Below, one piece after another: positions 22,930 through 29,151 of a DNA stretch of 41,164 nucleotides. This DNA is from a virus: IMG/VR virus record IMGVR_UViG_3300045049_000170, positions 1-41,164 of that record, one strand, 5' to 3'. A program made the position numbers and the translations under genes. The notes under the pieces are model-generated. The model was given only the letters and a program-made list of their open reading frames with translations. It searched no databases and had not been told where the DNA came from. Every line of letters begins with the position of its first letter. Positions within the stretch are counted from its first letter, which is position 1.

Positions 22930-23291
22930 TGCGGCCCCTTCAATCCCAGCTTGTCCAGGCCCTTTGCTGTGAGCTTCATCTCGCAGACAAGAAGACCCTC
23001 GTTCAGCAGCGTCTTGACCGCGAACGAAACCGCATCCTCGTTCTTCAGCTTGCATTGTTTGGCAAGCTGGTGAGCGAGCCTCCAGAAGTCACGGCGATCC
23101 ATGCTTCCGTTCTGCAGCAGTCGAAGGAGTTGGCAGCGGTAGGACTTCTCGAATCGGGTTTGGCGAGCTTTGACAATTCGCGAGACAGGAGGAGCAGGCG
23201 GATCGACGGGTTCGCTTTCAGCGCGCATGTACGCCACCAATCCAGGTGGCATTGCCGACCTCGGATCAACAAGGCTGGTCCAATAGTTCAT
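22926..23291 (-). CDS. Helical DNA-binding-like hypothetical protein
   Basis: 121 residues. The N-terminus is Pro-rich; residues ~45-115 form helices with a winged-helix feel (RCQLLRLLQNGSMDRRDFWRLAHQLA, KTLLNEGLLVCEMKLTAKGLDKLGL). It sits between the replication-type gene and NinB. It may aid replication or recombination; no firm family. Confidence 0.5.
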   Translation of the reverse strand: MNYWTSLVDPRSAMPPGLVAYMRAESEPVDPPAPPVSRIVKARQTRFEKSYRCQLLRLLQNGSMDRRDFWRLAHQLAKQCKLKNEDAVSFAVKTLLNEGLLVCEMKLTAKGLDKLGLKGPQ

Positions 23292-23500
23292 GTGCGGTGA
23301 ACCTCCGTCGATCCCAGCGCGATTTCCTCTGCAGTGAAACCGGCTCTTTGCAGCTCCAGAACATCTTGCGGCTGATCACCGATCACATTCGCGTCGGTGA
23401 CGTTTTCGATGGTGTAGGCCCGACCAGCGATCAAATCGGCCAGATTCGGAATCGGCTTCTTGTGCGTGATCTCGATAGAAACGATGGTGATCATCATCAA
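23288..23500 (-). CDS. Small hypothetical protein
   Basis: 70 residues; a beta strand at the N-terminus (MMMITIVSIEITHKKP) and a helical C-terminus (DVLELQRAGFTAEEIAL). Start and stop overlap neighbours by 4 bp (ATGA type). No recognised family. Confidence 0.5.
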   Translation of the reverse strand: MMMITIVSIEITHKKPIPNLADLIAGRAYTIENVTDANVIGDQPQDVLELQRAGFTAEEIALGSTEVHRT

Positions 23501-24336
23501 TGCGCTCCTTGCTGGTGAGCGGCCATTACACGGGCTTTGTAGGCGCTGAACGAATCAGCTTGCCGGAAGCCGCGCGATTTCCATGCGCCCTCATCCCAGC
23601 GGCCAATGCCCAGTGCTTCGCCCCTCTCCTCGATGCCGGATTGGGTTTCGAACCACTCGACTTTCGGAGGAGCTTTCTCAGGTGGAAGCGCGGCCGAAAG
23701 CCATTCGATCGGCTGTGAAGGGCGAACCTTCAGGCAGGCGCGCAACTTGTCGATGACGGCTTCGTCGCCGTGTAGCTTGCGCAACCTCCCGATGAACGAG
23801 CGCGCATGCGCCTCTTTGCAGCCAGCTTCGACCAGGTATGGCACGCCATAGCCGAAGATGATCGCGTCAGGGGATAGGTCATCCTTCGGCGGTTTGCCGC
23901 CCGTTGCGTTAGCAACGGAATTAATCTGGCTTTGGCTTTGGATAGCTTTCGCGCTGGGTTCTCCTTGGGTTTCTTCTGGGTTTTCTGTAGAAACCGGCTG
24001 GGTTTCTTCTGGGTTTTGTTTCTTTGGCCTACCGCCCTTCTTGCCGTTCGCTCGGGCGGCTTCGATGAGCGGTCGAGCCTTGGCGATCACCTCTTCTGCC
24101 TTTGCTTGGACGTAGCCTTCCGGCGTTTGCTTCCAAAAGCGAGCGAGCACTGCATCCACATCTTCTCGGTCCGACTTGTTCATGGCGCGGCAGATGCTGT
24201 AGACCTCTTCCGGCGCAATGGGCAGTTCGGTCGAGTAGAAGTGATCGAGCAAGCGGTCATAGGCACCCATGCGAGACATGGACAAACCACCTGTCTTGGC
24301 AGTGATGTCTCCGATGAACCGCTTGTAGAAATTCAC
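23497..24336 (-). CDS. DUF1376/YdaU-like replication-associated protein
   Basis: 279 residues from GTG 24336 (NFYKRFIGDITAKTGGLS). The N-terminal ~90 residues are a DUF1376 domain: MGAYDRLLDHFYSTELPIAPEEVYSICRA and FWKQTPEGYVQAKAEE, as in lambdoid replication genes at the O position. A basic, low-complexity linker with near-repeats of NPEET follows, then a C-terminal helical domain with FIGRLRKLHGDEAVIDKL and WFETQSGIEERG. No helicase (DnaB/DnaC-type) gene follows it, so host helicase recruitment is likely. Start uncertain because GTG has only a weak ribosome site. Confidence 0.7.
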   Translation of the reverse strand: MNFYKRFIGDITAKTGGLSMSRMGAYDRLLDHFYSTELPIAPEEVYSICRAMNKSDREDVDAVLARFWKQTPEGYVQAKAEEVIAKARPLIEAARANGKKGGRPKKQNPEETQPVSTENPEETQGEPSAKAIQSQSQINSVANATGGKPPKDDLSPDAIIFGYGVPYLVEAGCKEAHARSFIGRLRKLHGDEAVIDKLRACLKVRPSQPIEWLSAALPPEKAPPKVEWFETQSGIEERGEALGIGRWDEGAWKSRGFRQADSFSAYKARVMAAHQQGAH

Positions 24337-24430
24337 GCGTGGCTCTTGTGTGGTGAAACTATGGGTAAGTTGGCTTATGTCCGACAAGACGACGGACCGA
24401 AGGCGCGCGACGATGTAGTTGCGTGGGAAT

Positions 24431-24565
24431 TCATTCCTCGCTTGCCTCGAAAGAAATGGGTTGCTCTTCGGGCGAGTCTTCTTCCAGCACCACGCGCGTG
24501 GGCCCGTCACCGACTTCAGTTCGCACGGTCCAGATCGTTTCGCCGTCGCGGATTTGGAAGGTCAT
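24431..24565 (-). CDS. 44-residue acidic hypothetical protein
   Basis: A short frame from ATG 24565 to TGA 24431 encodes MTFQIRDGETIWTVRTEVG and an acidic C-terminus (EEDSPEEQPISF). It overlaps the upstream gene's stop by 4 bp (ATGA type), which supports translation. The roughly 95 bases between its end and the replication-type gene carry no other gene. Function unknown. Confidence 0.5.
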   Translation of the reverse strand: MTFQIRDGETIWTVRTEVGDGPTRVVLEEDSPEEQPISFEASEE

Positions 24566-24894
24566 TGCACGAGCCCCCAGAGCTTGCCGCCGCTCGTCCC
24601 ATGCCCGTTCTTTCTCGGCAGGTCAGAGCGAAGGCAGACGATCAGCCCCTTGCGGGCAAGGTTACGGAAGACGGAGCCAAACGCCCTTCCGTCGTGCGGG
24701 ACCGCTCCCATGGCTTCGGCAAGGTCCGTCAGCACTTCCCCGCTGCAGTGACCCACGATGCGAAGGTGATTCAAGATCGCGGCTTCGGCCTTCTGGGCGA
24801 ATAAAGGGTCTTTACGAATCGCCTTCGCGGTACAGGCTTCAGAGGCTTGCTGGCCGGCTGCAATGGAGTCGAAGATGGAAACCTGAGCGCTCAT
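24562..24894 (-). CDS. Winged-helix-type small DNA-binding protein
   Basis: 110 residues. The helical N-terminus is followed by AEAAILNHLRIVGHCSGEVLTDL...GRAFGSVFRNLARKGLIV, with the spacing of a winged helix (recognition helix plus wing at LRSDLPRKNGHG). It may regulate the early operon or assist replication. Family not named. Confidence 0.55.
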   Translation of the reverse strand: MSAQVSIFDSIAAGQQASEACTAKAIRKDPLFAQKAEAAILNHLRIVGHCSGEVLTDLAEAMGAVPHDGRAFGSVFRNLARKGLIVCLRSDLPRKNGHGTSGGKLWGLVQ

Positions 24895-25088
24895 GCGAAC
24901 TCCTTCGTGAGCTTTTTGATTTCTCGTATTTCAATGTCTAGCATCACCAGCGTTCCAGCGATGCGCATCCAGATATGCGACGGGTCCGTAATCCAAGCAG
25001 CGAACCAACCCCACGGGAGGCCGATCAGCGCTCCGCACGTCACCCACAACACAGGAGCGTAGAGCTGTATTTCGATGATGCGAGTCAT
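24891..25088 (-). CDS. Small membrane protein
   Basis: 65 residues from ATG 25088 (MTRIIEIQLYAP). Two hydrophobic stretches (~9-30: APVLWVTCGALIGLPWGWF; ~40-55: AGTLVMLDIEI partly) suggest one or two membrane passes with a basic/acidic helical tail. The upstream in-frame residues belong to the overlapping neighbour. Function unknown. Confidence 0.5.
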   Translation of the reverse strand: MTRIIEIQLYAPVLWVTCGALIGLPWGWFAAWITDPSHIWMRIAGTLVMLDIEIREIKKLTKEFA

Positions 25089-25089
25089 C

Positions 25090-25407
25090 TCACATCTCCC
25101 GTACAGGAAGGGCGAGGATTTCTCGCTTGGGTTCCTTGGTGGAAGGAACTGGTTTCCATGAGAGGGTTTCGTCTTTGGCGTCGTCGCCAGGGTCGCGGAT
25201 TGGGCGAAGCTTTGAATCCTCCGCATATCCGATATGTCCCGGGTTGCATCGCATCCCCCATAGATCAGTAAGACGACTCAAAGCTTCGACGCACCAAACG
25301 CCCGGCTCACACCATTGGTCGATTCCGATGACGCGCACCAGACCTCCGACGTTTGTATCGACCCTCGACTCCACGATCACCGCCAGATCACCGGATTTGC
25401 AATTCAT
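25090..25407 (-). CDS. Hypothetical protein with SH3-like N-terminus
   Basis: 105 residues from ATG 25407 (MNCKSGDLAVIV). The sequence MNCKSGDLAVIVESRVDTNVG and VRVIGID with CEPGVWCVEAL has a small beta-barrel look common to phage proteins of this type. It overlaps the 25404 stop (ATGA). The C-terminal third is charged and Pro-containing. No known role. Confidence 0.55.
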   Translation of the reverse strand: MNCKSGDLAVIVESRVDTNVGGLVRVIGIDQWCEPGVWCVEALSRLTDLWGMRCNPGHIGYAEDSKLRPIRDPGDDAKDETLSWKPVPSTKEPKREILALPVREM

Positions 25408-25592
25408 TTGCGTCCCCTCGTGATGTCGTAAATCTTCGCGGGAGCGCGTCCGGTCTTGCGGCGCACTCGCGATGCCAATCCTTCTTTCGCCATTTGCTCC
25501 ACTGCCTCCTCGAAGGTGATGCCCCTCTGCTGCGCGACTTGCTCCACAAGCTGCCGCTCGCGCTCGCTCAGTGAGGTGTGTTCCGTGGCCAC
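25404..25592 (-). CDS. Small helical regulator-like protein
   Basis: 62 residues. LSERERQLVEQVAQQRGITFEEAVEQMAKEGLASRVRRKTGR (landmark shortened in use) has the compact basic helix pattern of small ribbon- or helix-type DNA-binding proteins such as YlcI/NinE-like. No definite family. It sits in the early minus-strand operon after the terminator at 25888. Confidence 0.55.
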   Translation of the reverse strand: MATEHTSLSERERQLVEQVAQQRGITFEEAVEQMAKEGLASRVRRKTGRAPAKIYDITRGRK

Positions 25593-25633
25593 CGCGTTTT
25601 TGCGTTACAGAAAAGTTCCGAAATAGCGCGGAC

Positions 25634-25861
25634 TCAGGTTCCGAAGAGCGCGGTTTGTGCATCTCGCGTTCCCGGAGCTGCTGCAGCAGACTGCGCCATA
25701 TGCGTCAACACCTCTTGCACCCGATCGAGAACCAGCTCGCGAATGAACGCGGCCTTTTCCTGGCCCGTGTAGTTGCACACTGCGTTCACGAGTTCTGCCT
25801 CGTTCTGGTTGAACGACAGGTTCACTCGATGGGATCGGATGAGTGCGGGATCGCCGTACAC
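25634..25861 (-). CDS. Ribbon-helix-helix/MobC-like small protein
   Basis: 75 residues from GTG 25861 with AAAGGA upstream. SHRVNLSFNQNEAELVNAVCNYTGQEKAAFIRELVLDRV (landmark) resembles a ribbon-helix-helix DNA-binding domain: a beta strand followed by two helices. It is the first gene after the tR1-like hairpin. A regulator is likely, target unknown. Confidence 0.55.
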   Translation of the reverse strand: MYGDPALIRSHRVNLSFNQNEAELVNAVCNYTGQEKAAFIRELVLDRVQEVLTHMAQSAAAAPGTRDAQTALFGT

Positions 25862-25887
25862 GTTGCGGTCCTTTCAGAGATAAAAGC

Positions 25888-25903
25888 GGCCGACGTATCG
25901 GCC
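25888..25903 (-). terminator. tR1-like hairpin after the Cro-like gene
   Basis: A perfect 6-bp stem GGCCGA-loop-TCGGCC followed on the minus strand by GCTTTTATC. It stands between the Cro/YdaS-like gene and the rest of the early minus operon, the position of lambda tR1. The stem is short, so termination may be partial. Confidence 0.5.
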
Positions 25904-25990
25904 AAAAGCAAGCCCTACCTGGAGGAGGTTGGAGACTTCACTGCGATGGGCGCAGTGGGGCTTGCTGGGGGGTTGGGTGAGGGGCATGCG

Positions 25991-26305
25991 TTATCCCCTC
26001 GCGGTTGTCTTGTGTTCGCTGTCGTTGGCGGCTTCGCCGATAACGGGAGCGCCCGGGAGCCCGCGCAGATCGGGCCAGATGCCCCACCATTTGTCGGGGA
26101 AGAATTCCCAGCAGGCAGGGTCAGCGCAGCACAGGTCATGCATCCGACGTACGAATCCCTCGGGCACGTCGCTGTTGCCTGCTAGCCAATGCTCGACATG
26201 CTGCCGCTTACAGCCAAAGCCGATCGCAGCCGCAAGCTTCGAGGCGCTGCCGTCAAATTTCGAGAGCGCCCTCCCGACGAGAATGGGGTGAAAGTCGTAT
26301 CTCAT
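25991..26305 (-). CDS. Cro/YdaS-like transcription regulator
   Basis: 104 residues from ATG 26305 (MRYDFHPILVGRALSKFDG). GSASKLAAAIGFGCKRQHVEHWLAGNSDVPEGFVRRMHDLC is a YdaS/Cro-type helix-turn-helix (about residues 17-60). The rest is a Trp/Pro-rich tail. It is the first gene of the minus early operon, with promoter and operators in the 70 bp that separate it from the divergent repressor gene. The predicted start site lies only about 14 bases upstream of the ATG, so the leader is nearly absent. Role: lytic-side regulator by analogy with Cro. Confidence 0.72.
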   Translation of the reverse strand: MRYDFHPILVGRALSKFDGSASKLAAAIGFGCKRQHVEHWLAGNSDVPEGFVRRMHDLCCADPACWEFFPDKWWGIWPDLRGLPGAPVIGEAANDSEHKTTARG

Positions 26306-26310
26306 GAGTC

Positions 26311-26372
26311 GCAAACTTGTTTGCAGAATACTCGCAAACTTGTTAGCGCGCAAGAGGTGCAAAATCTTTTGC
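26311..26372. promoter_or_regulatory. Left operator cluster O1-O2-O3 (lambda OR-like)
   Basis: Three 14-bp palindromes: GCAAACTTGTTTGC (26311-26324), GCAAACTTGTTAGC (26334-26347) and GCAAAATCTTTTGC (26359-26372), with centres about 23 and 25 bp apart. O3 ends 2 bp before the repressor ATG. Identical or near-identical sites recur at 30837 and 30869. This is a shared repressor operator set. Confidence 0.85.
26325..26353 (-). promoter_or_regulatory. Minus-strand early promoter (PR analogue)
   Basis: TTGCGC (26353-26348), a 17-bp spacer that contains operator O2, and TATTCT (26330-26325). O1 lies just downstream of the -10. Binding at O1/O2 would block this promoter. Same architecture as the promoter at 30859-30887. 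Confidence 0.65.
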
Positions 26373-26374
26373 GG

Positions 26375-26821
26375 ATGAAAACCCTAGGCGACCAAGCCAA
26401 GGCGTTTCGAGGAGCGAAGGGGTGGTCAACTCGGCAACTGGCCGAGGCGGTAGGAACGAGCCGTCAGAACATCGAATCTCTCGAAGCCAATGGCAATCGA
26501 ATACCAAAGTACCTAGGCAAGCTCGCTGCCGTGATGGGTACAACTGCTGACGACATGCTTGCGGACGCAGGCTTAGCGCCTAGGCGCGCGAAAACGGGAA
26601 AAACCAGCGCAGCTCCGCCTTCAGGTCCATTGGCGGAGCGACTGCGAGAGGAACGCGAACTCGATCCCTATGAGTTGATCGAGCGCGGATTGGCGGCGTT
26701 GTTGATCGTCAGCCATGCGAAAGACAGAATCATGGAAAGCGTTCGCGAAGCCGCCGAAGTCGCTGCGGCCACACAAAAGGCTTGGGACGAACACTTGTTG
26801 CGACAGGGCATCAAGAAGTGA
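26375..26821 (+). CDS. CI-like XRE repressor
   Basis: 148 residues from ATG 26375 (MKTLGDQAKAFRGAKGW). Residues ~7-60 form an XRE helix-turn-helix: WSTRQLAEAVGTSRQNIESLEANG, then IPKYLGKLAAVMGTTADDML. The C-terminal part is helical and charged, without a LexA/Ser-Lys protease domain, so RecA-induced self-cleavage is not expected. The operators in front of it match the sites at 30.85 kb. Upstream in-frame residues run through the operators and were rejected as the start. The true start is also supported by the operator spacing. Probable maintenance repressor of both early promoters. Confidence 0.78.
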   Translation: MKTLGDQAKAFRGAKGWSTRQLAEAVGTSRQNIESLEANGNRIPKYLGKLAAVMGTTADDMLADAGLAPRRAKTGKTSAAPPSGPLAERLREERELDPYELIERGLAALLIVSHAKDRIMESVREAAEVAAATQKAWDEHLLRQGIKK

Positions 26822-27060
26822 GCCGCCCCGCGCGGATCGCGGGAGATATTAGCGGAGGTATGTAGGTGACAAACCCGCGCGGCGATGAATTTACAAATGT
26901 AAATTGAGTTGTTGCTCTGCAGCAGCGCGGGGCCGAAGTAGGCGAGCGGCTACTGGCACGTCCTTTATGGATGTGCTTCAATTGCCCGACAACAAACGGG
27001 GGAGCGTTCGAGCGCCGGTCTCAGGTTAGCGTCCCGTCCTACAGTTGCAGGACCGGGTGT
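26822..27060 (+). other. Hairpin-rich intergenic region after the repressor
   Basis: About 240 bases without a clear gene. It contains CCCGCG-CGGAT-CGCGGG directly after the repressor stop, an 18-bp perfect palindrome AATTTACAAATGTAAATT (26888-26905), GCACGTCC-TTTAT-GGATGTGC near 26956, AGTAG...CTACT near 26938-26955, and two mutually exclusive stems that both use AGGACCGG (27049-27056): CCGGTCT at 27015 or CCCGTCCT at 27032. A regulatory leader or small RNA upstream of the membrane-protein gene is possible. Confidence 0.4.
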
Positions 27061-27114
27061 TTCGCATACTGATCCGTGCTGGTCCACTCCGCCGGTCTAC
27101 CAGAAAGGGTGGAG

Positions 27115-27225
27115 GTGACCGATTGGAAGCACAGTGCGTTTCGCCCACCAGAGCCGATGCCTCCGGCCCCGAAGCCGCCCCCGGCATCCGCTCCGAAATC
27201 CGCACCGGCTCCCAAGTCGAAGTAG
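27115..27225 (+). CDS. 36-residue Pro-rich peptide
   Basis: A GTG-started frame (27115) with AAAGG about 8 bases upstream encodes TDWKHSAFRPPEP and then an Ala/Pro/Lys/Ser low-complexity run, ending TAG at 27223. The next gene begins 18 bp later. Low complexity and the lack of a known family leave this as a plausible but uncertain gene. Confidence 0.35.
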   Translation: MTDWKHSAFRPPEPMPPAPKPPPASAPKSAPAPKSK

Positions 27226-27242
27226 CACAGAGGACGAAAGCC

Positions 27243-27782
27243 ATGGCCGCACAGTTCGATCAACTCGAAGCCAAGCCAGGAAGCCAAGAAGTGCTTATGG
27301 CGGAAGTTCGCTACGCCATCGTCTTCGGCGAAATGAATGAACTGTTCTTCGGCCGCTTACACCGGCTACTCCTTGCAGTGGTGATCTTTGCAGGGATCAT
27401 CGCCGCGTCGGGCGGTTTGGGCACATTGATAGCGAAAGAGGCAGCCGCTGCCGGTGTGACGTGGCTCGCTCCACTGTCGTTTTGGTCGCTCCTATTGGCG
27501 GCTATTGCAGAGGCGCTGCGTCGGGCATTCGCCTTTGATAAGCGCGAAGCGAAGTTCCGCAAGGCCAAAGAGGAGTTTCAAGACCTCGAAGGTAAGGGAT
27601 GGTCTATGGCACAAGGGACGCTTCAGAAGGAAATCGCAAAGCTGCGCAAGAATGCGCCTTCAGGCGGTTCCTGGCTTGCGTCTTCGGCGTTCAATCGCGC
27701 TTGCGAGGAACTCGGTCACCCCGAGCGCCATCGCCGCGTTGCCCCACACGTTCAGTTTCTTCAGCACGCGCTGGCTAGCTAG
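27243..27782 (+). CDS. Two-TM membrane protein, exclusion/SLATT-like topology
   Basis: 179 residues from ATG 27243 (MAAQFDQLEAKPGSQE), chosen because a ribosome-like AGGA is upstream and the preceding in-frame residues are part of the Pro-rich peptide shadow. Two hydrophobic helices (~38-60: LLLAVVIFAGIIAASGGLG; ~70-92) are followed by a long helical cytoplasmic tail containing AFAFDKREAKFRKAKEEF. This two-TM-plus-helix layout is that of SLATT or Rex-type effectors. It lies between the repressor and a strong terminator, where lambda carries rexAB. Exclusion or abortive-infection role is inferred from position and topology. Confidence 0.6.
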   Translation: MAAQFDQLEAKPGSQEVLMAEVRYAIVFGEMNELFFGRLHRLLLAVVIFAGIIAASGGLGTLIAKEAAAAGVTWLAPLSFWSLLLAAIAEALRRAFAFDKREAKFRKAKEEFQDLEGKGWSMAQGTLQKEIAKLRKNAPSGGSWLASSAFNRACEELGHPERHRRVAPHVQFLQHALAS

Positions 27783-27810
27783 CCGCGCCGCGCACATCGC
27801 ACTGAAATCG

Positions 27811-27836
27811 CCGGCCCTAGCGGCCGGTTTTCTTTT
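27811..27836 (+). terminator. Strong plus-strand intrinsic terminator after the membrane gene
   Basis: CCGGCC-CTAGC-GGCCGG stem (27811-27816 with 27822-27827) followed by TTTTCTTTTGTTC. It ends the repressor/membrane-protein transcript. A small minus-strand gene (27817-27945) ends inside it. Confidence 0.8.
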
Positions 27837-27945
27837 GTTCGGGTTCTTTCGGCTCGGGCTTCGGCTTGTGCGGCTTTGGCGGGGTGTTGAGCATCCGCCG
27901 GAGCACGTCTTCCTCTGTGGGGCGCTTTGCTGGTTTCGAGGCCAT
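27817..27945 (-). CDS. 42-residue Lys/Pro-rich peptide
   Basis: A minus-strand frame from ATG 27945 to TAG 27817 encodes MASKPAKRPTEEDVLRRML followed by NTPPKPHKPKPEPKEPE and a basic end. Short phage proteins with an LNTPPKPHK core recur near lysogeny regions, but function is unknown. No good ribosome site was seen, so it may be leaderless. Its stop lies in the terminator stem of the opposite strand. Confidence 0.5.
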   Translation of the reverse strand: MASKPAKRPTEEDVLRRMLNTPPKPHKPKPEPKEPEQKKTGR

Positions 27946-27960
27946 GGGGTCAGTGTAGCG

Positions 27961-28062
27961 AGATACCCGATTCGGCCGCATGGTATTTGTACACGTAACG
28001 CCGTTACGGCTACATTACGGATTCGAAAGGTACTCGTAACGGTCTTACCGATTTGGGTATCT
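27961..28062. promoter_or_regulatory. Operator array upstream of the winged-helix gene
   Basis: CGTAACG-C-CGTTACG is a perfect 15-bp palindrome at 27994-28008; more copies of the core are at 28013-28019 (CATTACG) and 28035-28041 (CGTAACG). Inverted repeats AGATACCC (27961-27968) and GGGTATCT (28055-28062) bracket the set. This differs from the GCAAACTTGTTTGC operators, so a second DNA-binding protein, probably the gene at 28081 itself, is implied. Confidence 0.55.
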
Positions 28063-28080
28063 TGAATACGGAGAAGCGTA

Positions 28081-28902
28081 ATGGCCGAAATATCCGCAGT
28101 GTCACCGCCGTCGCCGGACCCCAAAGCTGGCAAGTCGCGCCCCAAGTCTGAAACGGGGTTTCCGTACTACGACCTCGACAAGTGCATCGAAGCTGTCAAG
28201 GTGCTCCACACGCAAGGTGGCGGGCGCTGCAGTCGCGCTCAGTTCGCCACCCTCCTCGGCTACTCAGGGGTAAAGAACGGCGGCTTCCTTACGCGCATTT
28301 CGGCCTGCAAGATGTACGGCTTGGTGGACGAAACCCCTGCGGGTGTGACGCTCACCGACCGGGCCAAGAAGATCATTGCCCCGGTTCGTCCGTCTGACGC
28401 CGCCCAAGCGAAACTCGATGCGTTCATGACGGTCGATCTCTTCCGCCAAGTGTTTGACGACTTCGACGGGCACACACTCCCCGCTGAAGTTGGGCTTCAG
28501 AACTTGGTGGCCACGAAGTACGGCGTCGTGCCGAATCAGGTCAAGCCTGCGGTCCGCAACCTTCTTGAGTCCGCCGAGACAGCAGGGCTATTCGCGCTTA
28601 CGGGTGGCCGCACGAAGATGGTCCGGCCGATCCTGAATGATGTAGGGCCGCCCGTGCCTGAAAAGGAGGCCACGAAGCACGAAGAGCCAAAGGACAAAGG
28701 TGAGTCTCCCGCAGCAAAGAGTGGCGGCGGCGGGGGCGCCGGCGGTGGTGACGACGAGGGCATCCATCCCGCGTTCGCGGCGCTGCTGCGCACGTTTCCG
28801 CCAGCTGCGACCGTTGTCGGCCCCAAGCGCCGCGCCGCGTTGATCGACGCGTTCCGTTCGACGCTGAACGTTATCTACCCCGAGCCGGAGGATTTGGCAT
28901 GA
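28081..28902 (+). CDS. Winged-helix DNA-binding protein with disordered linker
   Basis: 273 residues. The N-terminal domain (~25-110) has repeated winged-helix elements: CIEAVKVLHTQGGGRCSRAQFATLLGYSG, then SACKMYGLVDETPAGVTLTDRAKKII. The C-terminal part includes a second helical domain (FRQVFDDFDGHTLPAEVG, NLLESAETAGLFALTGGRTKMV) and a Gly/Ala/Glu-rich linker (~200-230). Family name not recalled with certainty; it resembles the DUF5343-type regulators. It is flanked by its own operator array. Role: lysogeny-side regulator or partition-like factor, unproven. Confidence 0.6.
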   Translation: MAEISAVSPPSPDPKAGKSRPKSETGFPYYDLDKCIEAVKVLHTQGGGRCSRAQFATLLGYSGVKNGGFLTRISACKMYGLVDETPAGVTLTDRAKKIIAPVRPSDAAQAKLDAFMTVDLFRQVFDDFDGHTLPAEVGLQNLVATKYGVVPNQVKPAVRNLLESAETAGLFALTGGRTKMVRPILNDVGPPVPEKEATKHEEPKDKGESPAAKSGGGGGAGGGDDEGIHPAFAALLRTFPPAATVVGPKRRAALIDAFRSTLNVIYPEPEDLA

Positions 28903-29151
28903 GGAGATGATGCAGCGGACGGGGTGAGTGCCGCGTAACCCCGCCCCCAATAGCGAGGCCCCCGACGGTCCAGACTTTGCAGGGACGAACCGAGGGAGGC
29001 CGAGTGGCGCGTTAACGCAGTTTCGTGTGGGGTACGCAGGTTGCCGCCAGCGGGCTTTCCATCCTCAGGCGTCGGGCTCGACTCCCGAGTACTCCACCAT
29101 TTCTTGTGACACCGATTTTAGTCGCAGCGCAGTAATCGCGCTAGAACGCTT
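28903..29151. other. Gap between winged-helix gene and transposase gene
   Basis: About 250 bases. It contains a short GC-rich hairpin near 28918-28942 (CGGGG...CCCCG) and the tRNA-like element at 29029-29099. No open reading frame of more than a few codons is convincing. No terminal inverted repeat matching the other side of the transposase was found. Confidence 0.5.
29029..29099 (+). ncRNA. tRNA-like element with encoded CCA
   Basis: GGGGTAC (29029-29035) pairs with GTACTCC (29089-29095, one G-U), followed by discriminator A and CCA (29096-29099); the pairing extends 2 bp further outside. A T-arm-like hairpin TCGGG-CTCGACT-CCCGA (29072-29088) stacks directly on it. Between them a loop CTTTCCA with a 4/5-bp stem could be an anticodon arm (anticodon TTC), with a 5-nt variable region. 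No D-arm fits. A degenerate tRNA or tRNA mimic is possible; it is not a standard tRNA. Confidence 0.4.

Noticed and set aside
29027-29099. Standard tRNA gene call for the CCA-ending hairpin
   Set aside because: The D-arm is missing, the total length is short and the acceptor pairing continues beyond 7 bp, so only a tRNA-like element is reported.
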